64,000 bases of DNA from Candidatus Sulfidibacterium hydrothermale (GCF_020149915.1 NZ_CP083760.1:372001-436000), one strand, 5' to 3'. Shown: positions 35,995-45,475, counted from the first letter of the stretch. Numbers and translations are program-made. The notes: generated from the letters alone by a model not told the origin.

Positions 35995-38940
35995 ATGAAA
36001 AATAAATTTACATTCAGATGGCACAAAACCATCTCCGGAAAAAAAGTAATTATGGTTACTAAATTAACATTTCTTCTAATGTTAGTTAACATTTTTACGG
36101 TTTCTGCCAAATCATACTCGCAGGAAACCAGGTTCTCTCTCCAGATGAATAATGTTACGGTAAAGCATGTTTTAAATGAGATATCTCAATTAACCGATTA
36201 CCAGTTTGTTTGGAGTAGTAGTACGGTCAACACGGATAAAAAAGTAAATTTTCATTGTGAAAACAGTACAATCCGGCAGGCGCTAAATCAGCTTTTTTTA
36301 GGAACAAACATTAAATATGAGATTATTGACCGAAATGTTGTGTTGATGCCAGCGGAAAAAAATGTTGTCAATGCTCAGCAATCAACGGGTACGATCAAAG
36401 GAGTTGTCAAAAGTAACACCGGAGAAACGCTTCCGGGTGTTAATGTGGCTATAAAAGGAACTTATCAGGGTACAGTAACAGATGCCAAAGGTGTTTTTGA
36501 ACTCAACGGCTTATCTCCGGGAGATTATGAGCTGATCATTAGTTTTGTGGGGTTTAAACCGAAAACAGTAAAAGTAACGGTTACACAGGGACATACTTCT
36601 GTAGTTCACGTAAATCTGGTTCCTGATATGTTGAACCTTAATACGGTGGTTGTAACGGGTATGCTGAATCCGAAGTCAAACATGCGTTCGAGTGTTGCCA
36701 TTACAACCATGAATAAAAATGAAGTTGAAAAACTAAATACCGGAAGTTCTGCCAAGTTGCTCTCTTATGTTCCTGGTTTTTATGTGGAAGCCTCTGGCGG
36801 AGATGTTGGAAATAACCTGTTTGTGAGAGGGATTCCTGCTGCCGGTGCTTATCAGTTTACCCAAATACAAGAAGACGGACTTCCTGTATTTGAAGATGGA
36901 GCCCTGCAGTTTAGTAATGTGGATAATTATTACCGTGTGGATGCCAATGTTGATCGGGTAGAAGCAGTCCGGGGTGGCTCTTCTTCTATTTTTGCCAGTA
37001 ATGCTCCCGGCGGCATCGTTAATTTTATCAGTAAAGTAGGAGGTCCGGTATTTAACGGATATGCCAAAATTACAACGGCCGATTACGGTATGTTAAGAAC
37101 CGAAATAAATATTAATGGCCCGCTGTCTTCCAAAATACGCTATAGTATCGGCGGCTTTTACAGAGTGGGAAACGGTGTTAGAGATGCCGGATTTAAAGGA
37201 AATAAAGGCGGACAAATAAAAGCAAACCTAACTTTCTTGCATAAAAATGGATATGTAAGAACGTATTTTAAATTTTTAAACGATAGGAACATCTTTTATC
37301 TCCCGATTCCTTTGCAAAATCAGGATAATCCGGAAGGAATTCCTGGTTTCGATCCCAATTATGGAACCATGACCAGCTTTTATGCCAGTAAGATAAGTGT
37401 TCCTATGCCTGGTGGCGGAACCTGGAACAGAAACCTTGAAAATGGAATTCATCCTATTGTTGCCGCAATTGGTGCCGAATTATTTCAGGATCTTAAAAAT
37501 GGCTGGACCATTAAAGATGCTTTTCGTTACACCAATATCAATCTTACGTATGATGCCATGTTTTCCATGGGGAGTCCTGTTTACGCAACAGACTTGGGCG
37601 AATCTGTTTTTGGCGCAGGAAATTATCAATATTCTTATGCCGATAACGGACAGGTTATTTCTGATCCCAGTCAGTTAAATGGAAACGGATTGGTTGTTCA
37701 GCCCGGTTTTTGGAGTATTGACCGAAAAATGAACAATTTCGTTAATAATTTAAGCATCACAAAAAAAATTGGCACACATAAAATTACCGGAGGATATTAT
37801 TTTTCTCAGTACAATGCCACTCAACATTGGTATTGGTCACAAGTGTTGATGGAAGTTACCGACCAGGCTCATCTTCTTAATTTAACCAATCCGGCAACCG
37901 GACAGTCATATACCTGGAACGGAATTAGTAACATTGGATTTTACGGAAGAAACAGTGATATTTATGGTACAATTAATGCCTTTTTCCTGGATGATGAATT
38001 TAATATCACAGAAAAATTATCAGGAGAAGTTGGATTAAGATACGATGCCGATAGATATTCAGGCGACAGAGAAGGAGACAAATGGAGCGATTTGCCCAAT
38101 CAGGATACTTTGCTTACACCGGCTCTTAATACTGCGTGGAGTGGAAATGGCCAGATGAAATATTTTGTTTATGATGTAGATAAACTTTCATGGACCTTTG
38201 GTCTGAATTATTCTTTTTCTGAAAGAATGGCTGCCTATGTCAGGGTAAGTAGTGGTTTCCGTGCTCCTATTGAAGAATCATTTATGGATAATATCGACGA
38301 CGAAAGCAAACTTAAAACAACCGACGTTAATCAGTATGAATTGGGATACAAATATTCTTCCCCCAATTTGGCCGTGTTTGCCAATGCCTTTTATATGAAA
38401 ATGTCGAATCTTCCGTTTACAGATATTTTAGCCAGCGGACAGTCTGAAAATAAATTTGCCGGAGCCGATAACCTGGGACTGGAAATAGAATCGATTGCCA
38501 AAATCGGAATTTTTAGCTTGCGTTTTAACGGAACATTCCAAAATCCTGTGTTTACTGATTTTGCATATCATACCTCGGATGGAACGCTTGTTGACAACTC
38601 AGGAAATCAGGTGAGACGTATTCCTAAATACTTTTTCCATTTAACCCCTTCGTTGAATTTTAAAAATGGTTTGAGCATTTATACAACGTTTCACTATTAC
38701 GGAAAGAAATACCAGGATAATGAAAACCTGGCAACTTTACCGTCATATTCAGTGTTTGATGCGGGGATTTCGTACAAGTACAACAATATTTTGTTCACCA
38801 TTGATGGGTATAATCTTACAAACACCATTGGCTTAACAGAAGGTGATCCGAGAGTTAGTCCTGATGCATCGGCAAAATACTATATGGCACGGCCGATACT
38901 GGGGAGAAACTTCAGGTTTTCAATCAGTTATAAATTTTAA
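35995..38940 (+). CDS. TonB-dependent receptor with STN signalling domain and carboxypeptidase-regulatory-like domain
   Basis: 981 residues. An N-terminal signal segment (about 17-42) leads to an STN domain (about 44-118), a CarboxypepD_reg-like domain (about 130-210, TGTIKGVVKSNTGETLPGVN), a plug domain (LLSYVPGFYVEASGGDVGNN, VRGGSSSIFASNAPGGIVNF) and a 22-strand barrel ending in an aromatic terminal strand (FRFSISYKF). The STN domain fits signalling to FecR and the ECF factor. There is no SusD-like gene next to it, so this is a FecA-like receptor and not a SusC. The substrate is unknown. Confidence 0.94.
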   Translation: MKNKFTFRWHKTISGKKVIMVTKLTFLLMLVNIFTVSAKSYSQETRFSLQMNNVTVKHVLNEISQLTDYQFVWSSSTVNTDKKVNFHCENSTIRQALNQLFLGTNIKYEIIDRNVVLMPAEKNVVNAQQSTGTIKGVVKSNTGETLPGVNVAIKGTYQGTVTDAKGVFELNGLSPGDYELIISFVGFKPKTVKVTVTQGHTSVVHVNLVPDMLNLNTVVVTGMLNPKSNMRSSVAITTMNKNEVEKLNTGSSAKLLSYVPGFYVEASGGDVGNNLFVRGIPAAGAYQFTQIQEDGLPVFEDGALQFSNVDNYYRVDANVDRVEAVRGGSSSIFASNAPGGIVNFISKVGGPVFNGYAKITTADYGMLRTEININGPLSSKIRYSIGGFYRVGNGVRDAGFKGNKGGQIKANLTFLHKNGYVRTYFKFLNDRNIFYLPIPLQNQDNPEGIPGFDPNYGTMTSFYASKISVPMPGGGTWNRNLENGIHPIVAAIGAELFQDLKNGWTIKDAFRYTNINLTYDAMFSMGSPVYATDLGESVFGAGNYQYSYADNGQVISDPSQLNGNGLVVQPGFWSIDRKMNNFVNNLSITKKIGTHKITGGYYFSQYNATQHWYWSQVLMEVTDQAHLLNLTNPATGQSYTWNGISNIGFYGRNSDIYGTINAFFLDDEFNITEKLSGEVGLRYDADRYSGDREGDKWSDLPNQDTLLTPALNTAWSGNGQMKYFVYDVDKLSWTFGLNYSFSERMAAYVRVSSGFRAPIEESFMDNIDDESKLKTTDVNQYELGYKYSSPNLAVFANAFYMKMSNLPFTDILASGQSENKFAGADNLGLEIESIAKIGIFSLRFNGTFQNPVFTDFAYHTSDGTLVDNSGNQVRRIPKYFFHLTPSLNFKNGLSIYTTFHYYGKKYQDNENLATLPSYSVFDAGISYKYNNILFTIDGYNLTNTIGLTEGDPRVSPDASAKYYMARPILGRNFRFSISYKF

Positions 38941-38960
38941 TTATTAGGTTTCATGCGATA

Positions 38961-39000
38961 AAAAACTAATCCCATAGTTTTTTAGATGGGATTAGTTTTT
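38961..39000 (+). terminator. Rho-independent terminator after the TonB receptor
   Basis: AAAAACTAATCCCAT (38961-38975) pairs perfectly with ATGGGATTAGTTTTT (38986-39000) around a 10-base loop, followed by TT. The symporter downstream therefore probably depends on its own promoter or on read-through. Confidence 0.85.
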
Positions 39001-39068
39001 TTATTTATTGCTGAACTTTTCAAGCTGTTTTTCAACGGCATATTTTTTACCCGTCAAATTATTGTTGT

Positions 39069-40955
39069 ATGATAGATTTAATTTTAGTTGCAGCATTTGT
39101 TATATACAGTGTTAGTGCCGGTTTTTTTGCAAAATCAAAGGCATCAAAAAACCTTACAGAATATTTTTTAGCCGGAAGAAGTATAAAAGGATGGAAATCT
39201 GGTGTTAGTATCGCTGCAACACAGTATGCGGCAGATACGCCTTTGCTGGTGACCGGTTTGGTGGCTACCGGTGGAATTTTTATGTTGTGGCGTTTGTGGA
39301 TATATGGAATCAGTTTCTTGTTTATAGGATTCGTGTTGTCCAAATCGTGGTGGCGTTCAAGAATTCTTACGGATGCCGAGCTGACCGAAGTAAGATATAG
39401 CGGAAAAGTCGCTTTATGGCTGCGCGGCGTAAAAGCGTTGTTTTATGGTATTATTATCAATAGTATTGTTCTTGCCATGGTATTGTTGGCAGCAACCAGA
39501 ATTTCAGAAGTTTTTCTGGTTTGGGATCAATGGTTGTCCCCCTCCATATATAATACCCTTTTGCATTGGGTAACCCATGCCGGAATTAATTTTTCAATGG
39601 GAATTTCGAGCGGCAATATTTGGGTGTCTTCTACCAACAATATTATCAGTATGACCCTGATTATTGCCTTTGTTACCCTGTATTCTACCACCGGAGGACT
39701 AAGAAGTGTAATCGAAACAGATGTTGTACAGTTTGTTATAGCAATGGTTGCCACTTTGCTGTATGCAATTTTTGTAGTACAAAAAACAGGCGGCTTGGGA
39801 AATATGATTCATCAGTTGGTCGCTTTATACGGAGAAGCAAAAACAAAACAGTTTTTGTCTTTTATGCCAACAGGCGGGGAGGCTGTTTTTCCTTTTTTGG
39901 TAATCATAAGTTTGCAATGGTTATTTCAAATGAACAGTGACGGTACCGGCTACATCGCACAACGATTGATGGCTACAACATCAGAAACAGAAGCCAGAAG
40001 AGCCGGACTTGTTTTTTCTATTTTTCAGATATTGGTTCGGAGTCTTTTTTGGCTGCCGATTATCATCGGGGCTTTAATCCTTTATCCATTTAATCCGGCA
40101 ACCCCCATAAATACGGCTTTTACGGCTCATAGAGAAATGACGTTCGTCATGGGGATAAAAGATATACTCCCCCCGTTAGTACAGGGTCTGATGCTTTTGG
40201 GAATGCTTGCGGCATTATCTTCTACAATCAGTACGCTTTTATCCTGGGGTGCCAGTTACTGGAGTAATGATATTTATAAAAGAATTATTAATGAAGCCTG
40301 GTTGAAACGAAAACCCAAACATGCTGAGCAGGTAGTGGTGGCCAGAATCACAAACTTTCTGGTTTTATTATTTGCCCTTGTCATTATGGGACAAATGGGA
40401 TCAATTCAGGCGGCATGGTATTTGTCTTTGTTGTTTGGTGCCGGTGTGGGGTCGGTATTAATATTACGCTGGTTATGGGAACGAATAAATATATATTCAG
40501 AGATTGCAGCCATTGCTTCTTCGTTTGTCATAGCGCCGATTATTCTTTATACCGTAGATGCCGAATGGCTTAAGTTATTGATAATGTCTGCTTCTTCTAC
40601 GATTATTGTTATTGTAGTCACGTATTTGACCCCGCCAACAGAACAAAAAATACTGGCTGCTTTTTATCAGCGGGTTTCTCCATCGGGCTACTGGCGAAAG
40701 ACAGCCAAATATATTGGCGAAAATCCTGAAAATTCCATTAAAGAACTGTGGAGCAATATTGTTGTTGTTACCCTTTCGTCGATTACAATCTTTTTGCTTC
40801 TTGTTGGAATATCAAAGCTTTTGTTTCCGCAACCCGGTCAAAGTATCTATTATCCTATTTTGTTGATTGTAATTGCTTTAGGGGCATTACCTTTCTGGTG
40901 GAAAAAAGCGTGGGGAAAAACCGTTGTGAATGAAAAAGTGGTTACCCCAAAATAA
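39069..40955 (+). CDS. Sodium:solute symporter family transporter
   Basis: 628 residues with about 13-14 hydrophobic segments. SSS-family blocks include FFAKSKASKNLTEYFLAGRS, VSIAATQYAADTPLLVTGLV (sodium-site region) and LYSTTGGLRSVIETDVVQFV, plus LLGMLAALSSTISTLLSWGAS. It should import a small solute with Na+ across the inner membrane. It lies 128 bp after the TonB receptor on the same strand, so the pair could move the same solute across outer and inner membrane, although a terminator lies between them. The substrate is not readable. Confidence 0.9.
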   Translation: MIDLILVAAFVIYSVSAGFFAKSKASKNLTEYFLAGRSIKGWKSGVSIAATQYAADTPLLVTGLVATGGIFMLWRLWIYGISFLFIGFVLSKSWWRSRILTDAELTEVRYSGKVALWLRGVKALFYGIIINSIVLAMVLLAATRISEVFLVWDQWLSPSIYNTLLHWVTHAGINFSMGISSGNIWVSSTNNIISMTLIIAFVTLYSTTGGLRSVIETDVVQFVIAMVATLLYAIFVVQKTGGLGNMIHQLVALYGEAKTKQFLSFMPTGGEAVFPFLVIISLQWLFQMNSDGTGYIAQRLMATTSETEARRAGLVFSIFQILVRSLFWLPIIIGALILYPFNPATPINTAFTAHREMTFVMGIKDILPPLVQGLMLLGMLAALSSTISTLLSWGASYWSNDIYKRIINEAWLKRKPKHAEQVVVARITNFLVLLFALVIMGQMGSIQAAWYLSLLFGAGVGSVLILRWLWERINIYSEIAAIASSFVIAPIILYTVDAEWLKLLIMSASSTIIVIVVTYLTPPTEQKILAAFYQRVSPSGYWRKTAKYIGENPENSIKELWSNIVVVTLSSITIFLLLVGISKLLFPQPGQSIYYPILLIVIALGALPFWWKKAWGKTVVNEKVVTPK

Positions 40956-40961
40956 AATGAT

Positions 40962-41028
40962 AAATATCCCCCGGCATAACATGTTTCTTTGCTTTTGACA
41001 AAATACCAATTGAAGCAGGGGGATATTT
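40962..41028. terminator. Possible terminator or structured 3' end between convergent genes
   Basis: AAATATCCCCC (40962-40972) pairs perfectly with GGGGGATATTT (41018-41028). The 45-base loop contains a second weaker hairpin (TTGCTTTT with GAAGCA). The location between convergent genes suits a terminator, but the loop is long. Confidence 0.5.
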
Positions 41029-41049
41029 TTACTTTATCTGCTGGAAAAA

Positions 41050-42552
41050 TTACCGGTAAACCTGGCTTTTTACTTTTACCAGCAGCTTTTTAGAGGCTTT
41101 TAAAGCATCTGTGGCCAGCGAATTGGAATAGTTTTGAAGAAAAAGAATCGCTTTTTTCGGATTGGTTTTGTAAAGTGTCAGGGCACTTTTTTCAATGGCC
41201 GGTTGCCAGGCAAAAGCCTCTTTTTCTTTTGCTTTCCACACTTTTTGAATCATTCCGATGGTTTCGAAATAGCGGATCCCGCTGATGTTTTCCAAATCGT
41301 TGAAAATCCAAAATGCTTTATCCGGCTGATAGGTAAACGTACCGGGCAACGGTTTTAGCTGATGTTGCAACGAAACCTGCCAGTTGCCGTTTCCGGGAAC
41401 AAAATGATAACACGCCGGTATTTGTGCTGCCACAGGATAAAAAGGCACATAGGTGTTTACGTCCGGTCTTCCGAAGCTCAGCCACAACACCGGGCCGATT
41501 TCTTTCGGCAGGTTGCTTCTCAACTGGGCAACGACTGACACCTGGGTGGAAAGCGTGCAAATGGTCCGTTCGCTGCCGTTATTGGGATTTGCCTTTTTGT
41601 CGCGTGTCATATCGTAAGGTGTTCCTTCGTAATGGTCACGCAATACCTGCATCAGGTCGGCAGGAGTCAGTTTGCGGTCGGGAATTACCGAAAAAGGCAA
41701 TCCTGATTTTTTGGCTTCTTTTGCCGAAACCGTTTTTCCCGAAAGTAATTGTTGTCCGCGCCATTGGCGGGTGTCGAATCCCCGTTCCTTAAAATGGCGG
41801 GCACGGAATTCCGAAAAGATATACGAGAAATCAAAAACTTTGTCTTTTTTCGGGTTATACCATCCTTTGCTGATGGCATATTGCCGGATGTCTTTTTTGG
41901 AAAAAATAAAATTGACCGTATCATTAAAATCCACTTTCCGGATAACGTAAATATTTGGCTGTAATACAACAGCATCATCCGGAACCCGTTCGGCAATCCA
42001 GTATTTTCCGGGCAGGATATCCAGCAGCCAGGCCTCGTTTTTGTCGGCAATTACCAGGGTACGTCCTCCTTTTGGTCCGACAGCGTAACCAAATTTATCC
42101 AGTAGTTGTCCGGCAATTTTTACCCCTTCGCGAGCTGTTCGGGCGCGCTGAGCCACAATCCGGCGCAGCATATAACCTATTCCGCCGTCTGTTGTTTCCG
42201 GGTCGGTTATTCGCGAGCCACAGGCATTGCTGGCAATGGTTACGCCCCACTCGTTCATGTAAAGATCGCTAAATTCCTGATGTACGTCCTGTATCCAGCT
42301 GAAAGCCCATGTTTCGGACACTTGGGGCAACGTGCCTCCCCGTACCAGAGTGACTACAGCTCCCGGCTTGAAATGCTGCCGCGGAACGTTCCAAAAATTC
42401 ATGAGCTGAATACCCCAATCGTCTTCGTTGTGGGCAAACAATACCGACCCGTCGGCCGTGGCTTTTTTGCCCGCTACAATGGTATAACAGGCTTTTGAAG
42501 TAAAAGGCAGAAAAATAAAAATCAACAGGCTGAAGAACAGGAATTTTTTCAT
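41050..42552 (-). CDS. C69 family dipeptidase (exported Ntn-hydrolase)
   Basis: 500 residues from the ATG at 42552, where a typical signal peptide begins (MKKFLFFSLLIFIFLPFTSKA). An in-frame ATG at 42612 adds 20 residues without signal character and is less likely. After cleavage the chain starts with Cys in CYTIVAGKKATADGSVLFAH, the N-terminal nucleophile of C69/PepD-type Ntn hydrolases. Other family segments are YMNEWGVTIASNACGSRI, AREGVKIAGQLLDKFGYAV and NNGSERTICTLSTQVS. It probably cleaves dipeptides in the periplasm. The next minus-strand gene upstream ends 95 bp away. Confidence 0.92.
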   Translation of the reverse strand: MKKFLFFSLLIFIFLPFTSKACYTIVAGKKATADGSVLFAHNEDDWGIQLMNFWNVPRQHFKPGAVVTLVRGGTLPQVSETWAFSWIQDVHQEFSDLYMNEWGVTIASNACGSRITDPETTDGGIGYMLRRIVAQRARTAREGVKIAGQLLDKFGYAVGPKGGRTLVIADKNEAWLLDILPGKYWIAERVPDDAVVLQPNIYVIRKVDFNDTVNFIFSKKDIRQYAISKGWYNPKKDKVFDFSYIFSEFRARHFKERGFDTRQWRGQQLLSGKTVSAKEAKKSGLPFSVIPDRKLTPADLMQVLRDHYEGTPYDMTRDKKANPNNGSERTICTLSTQVSVVAQLRSNLPKEIGPVLWLSFGRPDVNTYVPFYPVAAQIPACYHFVPGNGNWQVSLQHQLKPLPGTFTYQPDKAFWIFNDLENISGIRYFETIGMIQKVWKAKEKEAFAWQPAIEKSALTLYKTNPKKAILFLQNYSNSLATDALKASKKLLVKVKSQVYR

Positions 42553-42647
42553 GGCAAATGTTTTTGACGGATGAACAACAAAGGTGCACACTTTTGGGCA
42601 AATATCCGACAAAAGTATGCACCTTTTTCATCGAAAAATATCCGGTT

Positions 42648-43454
42648 TTATTTTCCGTATTTGGCTTTCAGTCCTTTTTTAGGATTGTAACCGAAGAATT
42701 GACCTTCGAGCATAAACAGGTATAATGTGTTTTTTACCTGTTTTTTTGCAATGGCTTCCGGTGGTTTCGGAGCATTTCCTTTGTAGAATTTATTCAGTGT
42801 TTCCAGGTTTCCTGTGGGCGGGATGTACATAAAAACTACCACCGTGGGTTTTCCTTTGATCACATTTTCCAAAACCACTTTTTTCCCGTCAGCGGTTTCT
42901 GCAGTTACATCCTGTGGAAAAGGATGACCGGTAAGGAATGGCGACCGGACAACCGCCGAATGCCGCAAACCGACTTTCAGTTTGGGATGCACATGTCCCC
43001 AGGGATAATCACCCGATTTTACCTTGGCGGTTTTTCCTTTTTTAACCACATCTTTCAAATTATCCCCAAATTCTTTTCCGTTAGAACACAGTGCCTTGGA
43101 AATGTCCACACTTTCCAGCAAATCGCTTCCTTCGGTGTAACAAATCCCGTTTTTGTCAAACAACAGAAAATCATATTGTTTTAGATGCCTCTCGTTGTAT
43201 GCCCGGACGATAAATTCCGGACTTCCGGTGATGTCAAATTTGTGGTTGATATCTGCTCCGTTCGCGACCTGGATATCCGGCAAATAATAAAATTTCAGGT
43301 GCGGATAAATCGCCTCGTCAAAATGCGGATTTTTCGGACCAAGATTCACCACAATAACCTGCGGAGCCAGTTTTATCAGGTTTTGGGCCATTACACCGGT
43401 CCCGCTGATGAGCGCAAAAATCAAAACAAAAAAAGTAGATAATTTCCTTTTCAT
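42648..43454 (-). CDS. Exported protein of unknown function
   Basis: 268 residues with a signal peptide (MKRKLSTFFVLIFALISGTG, cut near VMAQ). The mature part contains QVIVVNLGPKNPHF, YDFLLFDKNGICYTEGSDL and TADGKKVVLENVIKGKPTVVVFMYIP. The last segment resembles the start of a peroxiredoxin or thioredoxin-like fold, but no CxxC is present, so no redox activity is claimed. Its two Cys residues lie at C-Y-T-E and A-L-C-S-N. It lies just upstream of the C69 peptidase on the same strand. Confidence 0.7.
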   Translation of the reverse strand: MKRKLSTFFVLIFALISGTGVMAQNLIKLAPQVIVVNLGPKNPHFDEAIYPHLKFYYLPDIQVANGADINHKFDITGSPEFIVRAYNERHLKQYDFLLFDKNGICYTEGSDLLESVDISKALCSNGKEFGDNLKDVVKKGKTAKVKSGDYPWGHVHPKLKVGLRHSAVVRSPFLTGHPFPQDVTAETADGKKVVLENVIKGKPTVVVFMYIPPTGNLETLNKFYKGNAPKPPEAIAKKQVKNTLYLFMLEGQFFGYNPKKGLKAKYGK

Positions 43455-43818
43455 ATCGCTTTAATTTTTTTGGTTAAACAAATAAGCAGCAACTGGTTAC
43501 GGGCAAATATATAAAATTTTATTTTTTGAAACATTCATTTTTTTGAGGTTCTGTTTTTGCTTTTTACCGGATAGGATCCGATGCCTTTTTATCCCCATTG
43601 TATTTTAAAATACGCAAGTTTTCTTCTTCACCACAAGTATTCCGGCGTCAATATTTTTTGGCTTTTGGCGTTGGTTTCCCGTTCCTGCCTGCCGTTTTTA
43701 AAAACCGCTTCTTCTTTTTTCTCTGACGGAGGCTTTACTTTGTCGTCGTAAAAAGATCCAAAACAATGTTAAAAAAGTATAAATATTTAGTAATCAATAG
43801 TTTTAATTTGTTTTAAGC

Positions 43819-43849
43819 TTGACTTTCTTGTTTAAAGAATGTAATTTTG
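43819..43849 (+). promoter_or_regulatory. Bacteroidota-type promoter for the EF-hand lipoprotein
   Basis: TTG at 43819-43821 and TAATTTTG at 43842-43849 with a 20-base spacer match the Bacteroidota -33/-7 consensus in sequence and spacing. The ATG follows 62 bp later. The rest of the 457-bp gap 43455-43911 shows AT-rich sequence and no other feature that I can support. Confidence 0.7.
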
Positions 43850-43911
43850 TGCTGAAAGAAAAAACAAAAAACGACTCAAACAATCGAATTGAAACTTAAA
43901 AAACAAAAGCC

Positions 43912-44385
43912 ATGAAAAAAATCATTTCATCAGGGAAATGGGTGATGTACACCTTACTTTTCTCAACCCTTCTGTTTGCCGCCTCGTGTGCCAACCAGGC
44001 CAATAAAAAAGAATCGACCCAGCAAAAACTGGAACAAGAACCCAAAACGGTTCAGAAAGAAGCCAAAGTAGAAGAAAAACAAGACAGCGTGATGTTTCAG
44101 AAGAAGATGGATTTCTTTAAAAAGTTTGATACCAACAACGATAAAAAAATCTCTGAAAAAGAGTACATGGCCATGGCAACACAAAAATTTGCGGCCCTGG
44201 ATGCTAATCATGACGGTATTTTAACCGCTACCGAATCCGATTTGGTTACAGCTATTGCTCCACAGGGAAAAACATCCGTTACCAAACAACAGTTTTTGGA
44301 TTACTACAAAAAGAAATTCCAGACCATGGATAAAAATAAAGACGGTTATGTGATGATGGAAGAGTTGGATGTGAGGGAGAACTAA
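43912..44385 (+). CDS. EF-hand lipoprotein
   Basis: 157 residues. A signal peptide ends in the lipobox LLFAASC, so the mature protein is lipid-anchored. A charged linker (about 27-65) leads to EF-hand calcium-binding loops: DTNNDKKISEKE, DANHDGILTATE and DKNKDGYVMMEE, each with the Asp/Asn spacing of canonical loops. It probably binds calcium in the periplasm or on the outer membrane; partner and role are unknown. It is a single-gene unit with a clear promoter and terminator. Confidence 0.88.
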   Translation: MKKIISSGKWVMYTLLFSTLLFAASCANQANKKESTQQKLEQEPKTVQKEAKVEEKQDSVMFQKKMDFFKKFDTNNDKKISEKEYMAMATQKFAALDANHDGILTATESDLVTAIAPQGKTSVTKQQFLDYYKKKFQTMDKNKDGYVMMEELDVREN

Positions 44386-44410
44386 ATTTTTTCAAAGTGT
44401 TAAAGGGAAA

Positions 44411-44439
44411 AGCAGCGGAAGTCTTCCGCTGCTTTTTTA
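44411..44439 (+). terminator. Rho-independent terminator
   Basis: AGCAGCGGAA (44411-44420), loop GTC, TTCCGCTGCT (44424-44433), then a T run. It ends the EF-hand lipoprotein transcript. Confidence 0.92.
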
Positions 44440-44526
44440 TATTCATACAGAACCTGTTGATTTGGAATGTGTTTGGTTCTCATAAAGAAAATTTTTCGGA
44501 GAAGATGTTGTTCAAAAGATTTTTTA

Positions 44527-44534
44527 TAATTTTG
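44527..44534 (+). promoter_or_regulatory. -7 box TAATTTTG for the tRNA gene
   Basis: Exact TAnnTTTG match that ends 10 bp before the tRNA 5' end. A TTG at 44508-44510 is closer (16 bases) than the usual 19-20. Confidence 0.5.
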
Positions 44535-44543
44535 CGCCCACAT

Positions 44544-44616
44544 TGCCCGATGGTGTAATTGGCAACACGTCTGACTCTGGATCAGAAGAGTCCAGGTTCG
44601 AACCCTGGTCGGGCAA
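44544..44616 (+). tRNA. tRNA-Gln (anticodon CTG)
   Basis: A full cloverleaf can be drawn: acceptor stem TGCCCGA with TCGGGCA, D arm with GGTGTAATTGGCAACAC, anticodon stem TCTGA/TCAGA around the loop CTCTGGA with anticodon CTG, and a T arm CCAGG-TTCGAAC-CCTGG. The discriminator base is A. The 3' CCA is not encoded. The gene is alone and followed directly by a terminator. Confidence 0.95.
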
Positions 44617-44617
44617 C

Positions 44618-44646
44618 AAAAGCCTCTACGATAGCAGGGGCTTTTT
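44618..44646 (+). terminator. Terminator after tRNA-Gln
   Basis: AAAAGCCTC pairs with GGGGCTTTT (one G-T pair) around an 11-base loop, followed by T residues, starting two bases after the tRNA. Confidence 0.75.
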
Positions 44647-44766
44647 GTTTATTACCAGGTGGGCGTGAATAATGATGGGTAGTTCAGTGTTACGCAAAAA
44701 CACTTTTTCTTTTTCCAGACAATCTTTTGATACAACTGATACAACCAGGAGAAAAGCTGGTGGTTT

Positions 44767-45027
44767 ATGTCGAAAAAGAAATTATTTTTGATACCACTTA
44801 CTCGTCAACAGGAAACATTAGTTCTAATGAATTTATTGAAATTCACAGGCGGTATTTTTTCTTTGGTCTTTGGAATCTGGTTTTTCTGGTATCTGGTAAA
44901 ACACCCCATTGACCCGGAACAGGATATTAGCAAATCAATGCTTCAGGGTTACATTAGTGCTGTTGGGGCTATTGTTTTGGGTTTTTTGTTAATATACAGT
45001 GAATTAGATCTGTATTTTCATAATTAA
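44767..45027 (+). CDS. Small membrane protein, unknown
   Basis: 86 residues with two hydrophobic helices: GGIFSLVFGIWFFWYLVKH and GYISAVGAIVLGFLLIYSE. The start is uncertain: the ATG at 44767 gives a polar N-terminus, while an internal ATG at 44827 begins directly before the first helix (MNLLKFTGG). I do not recognise the family. It ends 28 bp before the arsenate reductase gene on the same strand and might be co-transcribed with it. An overlapping ORF in another frame (44727-44912) shows no protein-like features. Confidence 0.6.
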   Translation: MSKKKLFLIPLTRQQETLVLMNLLKFTGGIFSLVFGIWFFWYLVKHPIDPEQDISKSMLQGYISAVGAIVLGFLLIYSELDLYFHN

Positions 45028-45055
45028 TGGCGACAGGTTTTAATAAATTGGCAAC

Positions 45056-45475
45056 ATGAAAATTCTCATTCTTTGTACCGGAAATACTTGTCGCAGCCAA
45101 ATGGCCGAAGGTTTTTTAAAAGCGATGGATCCTTCGCTGGACGTTTGCTCGGCGGGTACTGAACCGGGTAAAAAAATTCATCCTGTGGCTGTAGCGGTGA
45201 TGAAAGAAAAAGGAATAGACCTAAGTCAGAACAAGCCCAAACCCGTCGAAAAATTTCTGAATACCGCATTCGATTATGTCATTACGGTTTGCGACGGTGC
45301 CCGGGAATCTTGTCCGGTTTTTACCGGTAGTGTAAAGCACCGGTTACATATCGGTTTTGACGACCCGGCCGAAGCCACCGGAACTCCGGCAGAAATCAAA
45401 GCGGTTTTTGTCAGGGTTCGTGATGAAATAGCCTCTGCTTTCGGGAAATTTTACCGGGAAAATGTAAAAAATTAA
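45056..45475 (+). CDS. arsC: Arsenate reductase, thioredoxin-coupled (LMW-PTP fold)
   Basis: 139 residues. The active-site loop CTGNTCR (C7 to R13) is the C-x5-R motif of low-molecular-weight phosphatases. Two further cysteines, C79 and C86 in VCDGARESC, have the same spacing (72 and 7 residues) as the three redox cysteines of the staphylococcal ArsC, and FDDPAEATG supplies the general-acid Asp. This argues for arsenate reduction to arsenite and not for a plain tyrosine phosphatase. No arsB, arsR or acr3 gene is next to it, so its role in resistance depends on an exporter elsewhere. Confidence 0.9.
   Translation: MKILILCTGNTCRSQMAEGFLKAMDPSLDVCSAGTEPGKKIHPVAVAVMKEKGIDLSQNKPKPVEKFLNTAFDYVITVCDGARESCPVFTGSVKHRLHIGFDDPAEATGTPAEIKAVFVRVRDEIASAFGKFYRENVKN

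Noticed and set aside
44727-44912. 61-codon plus-strand ORF overlapping the small membrane protein
   Set aside because: No hydrophobic or domain pattern of its own and it overlaps a better candidate in another frame.
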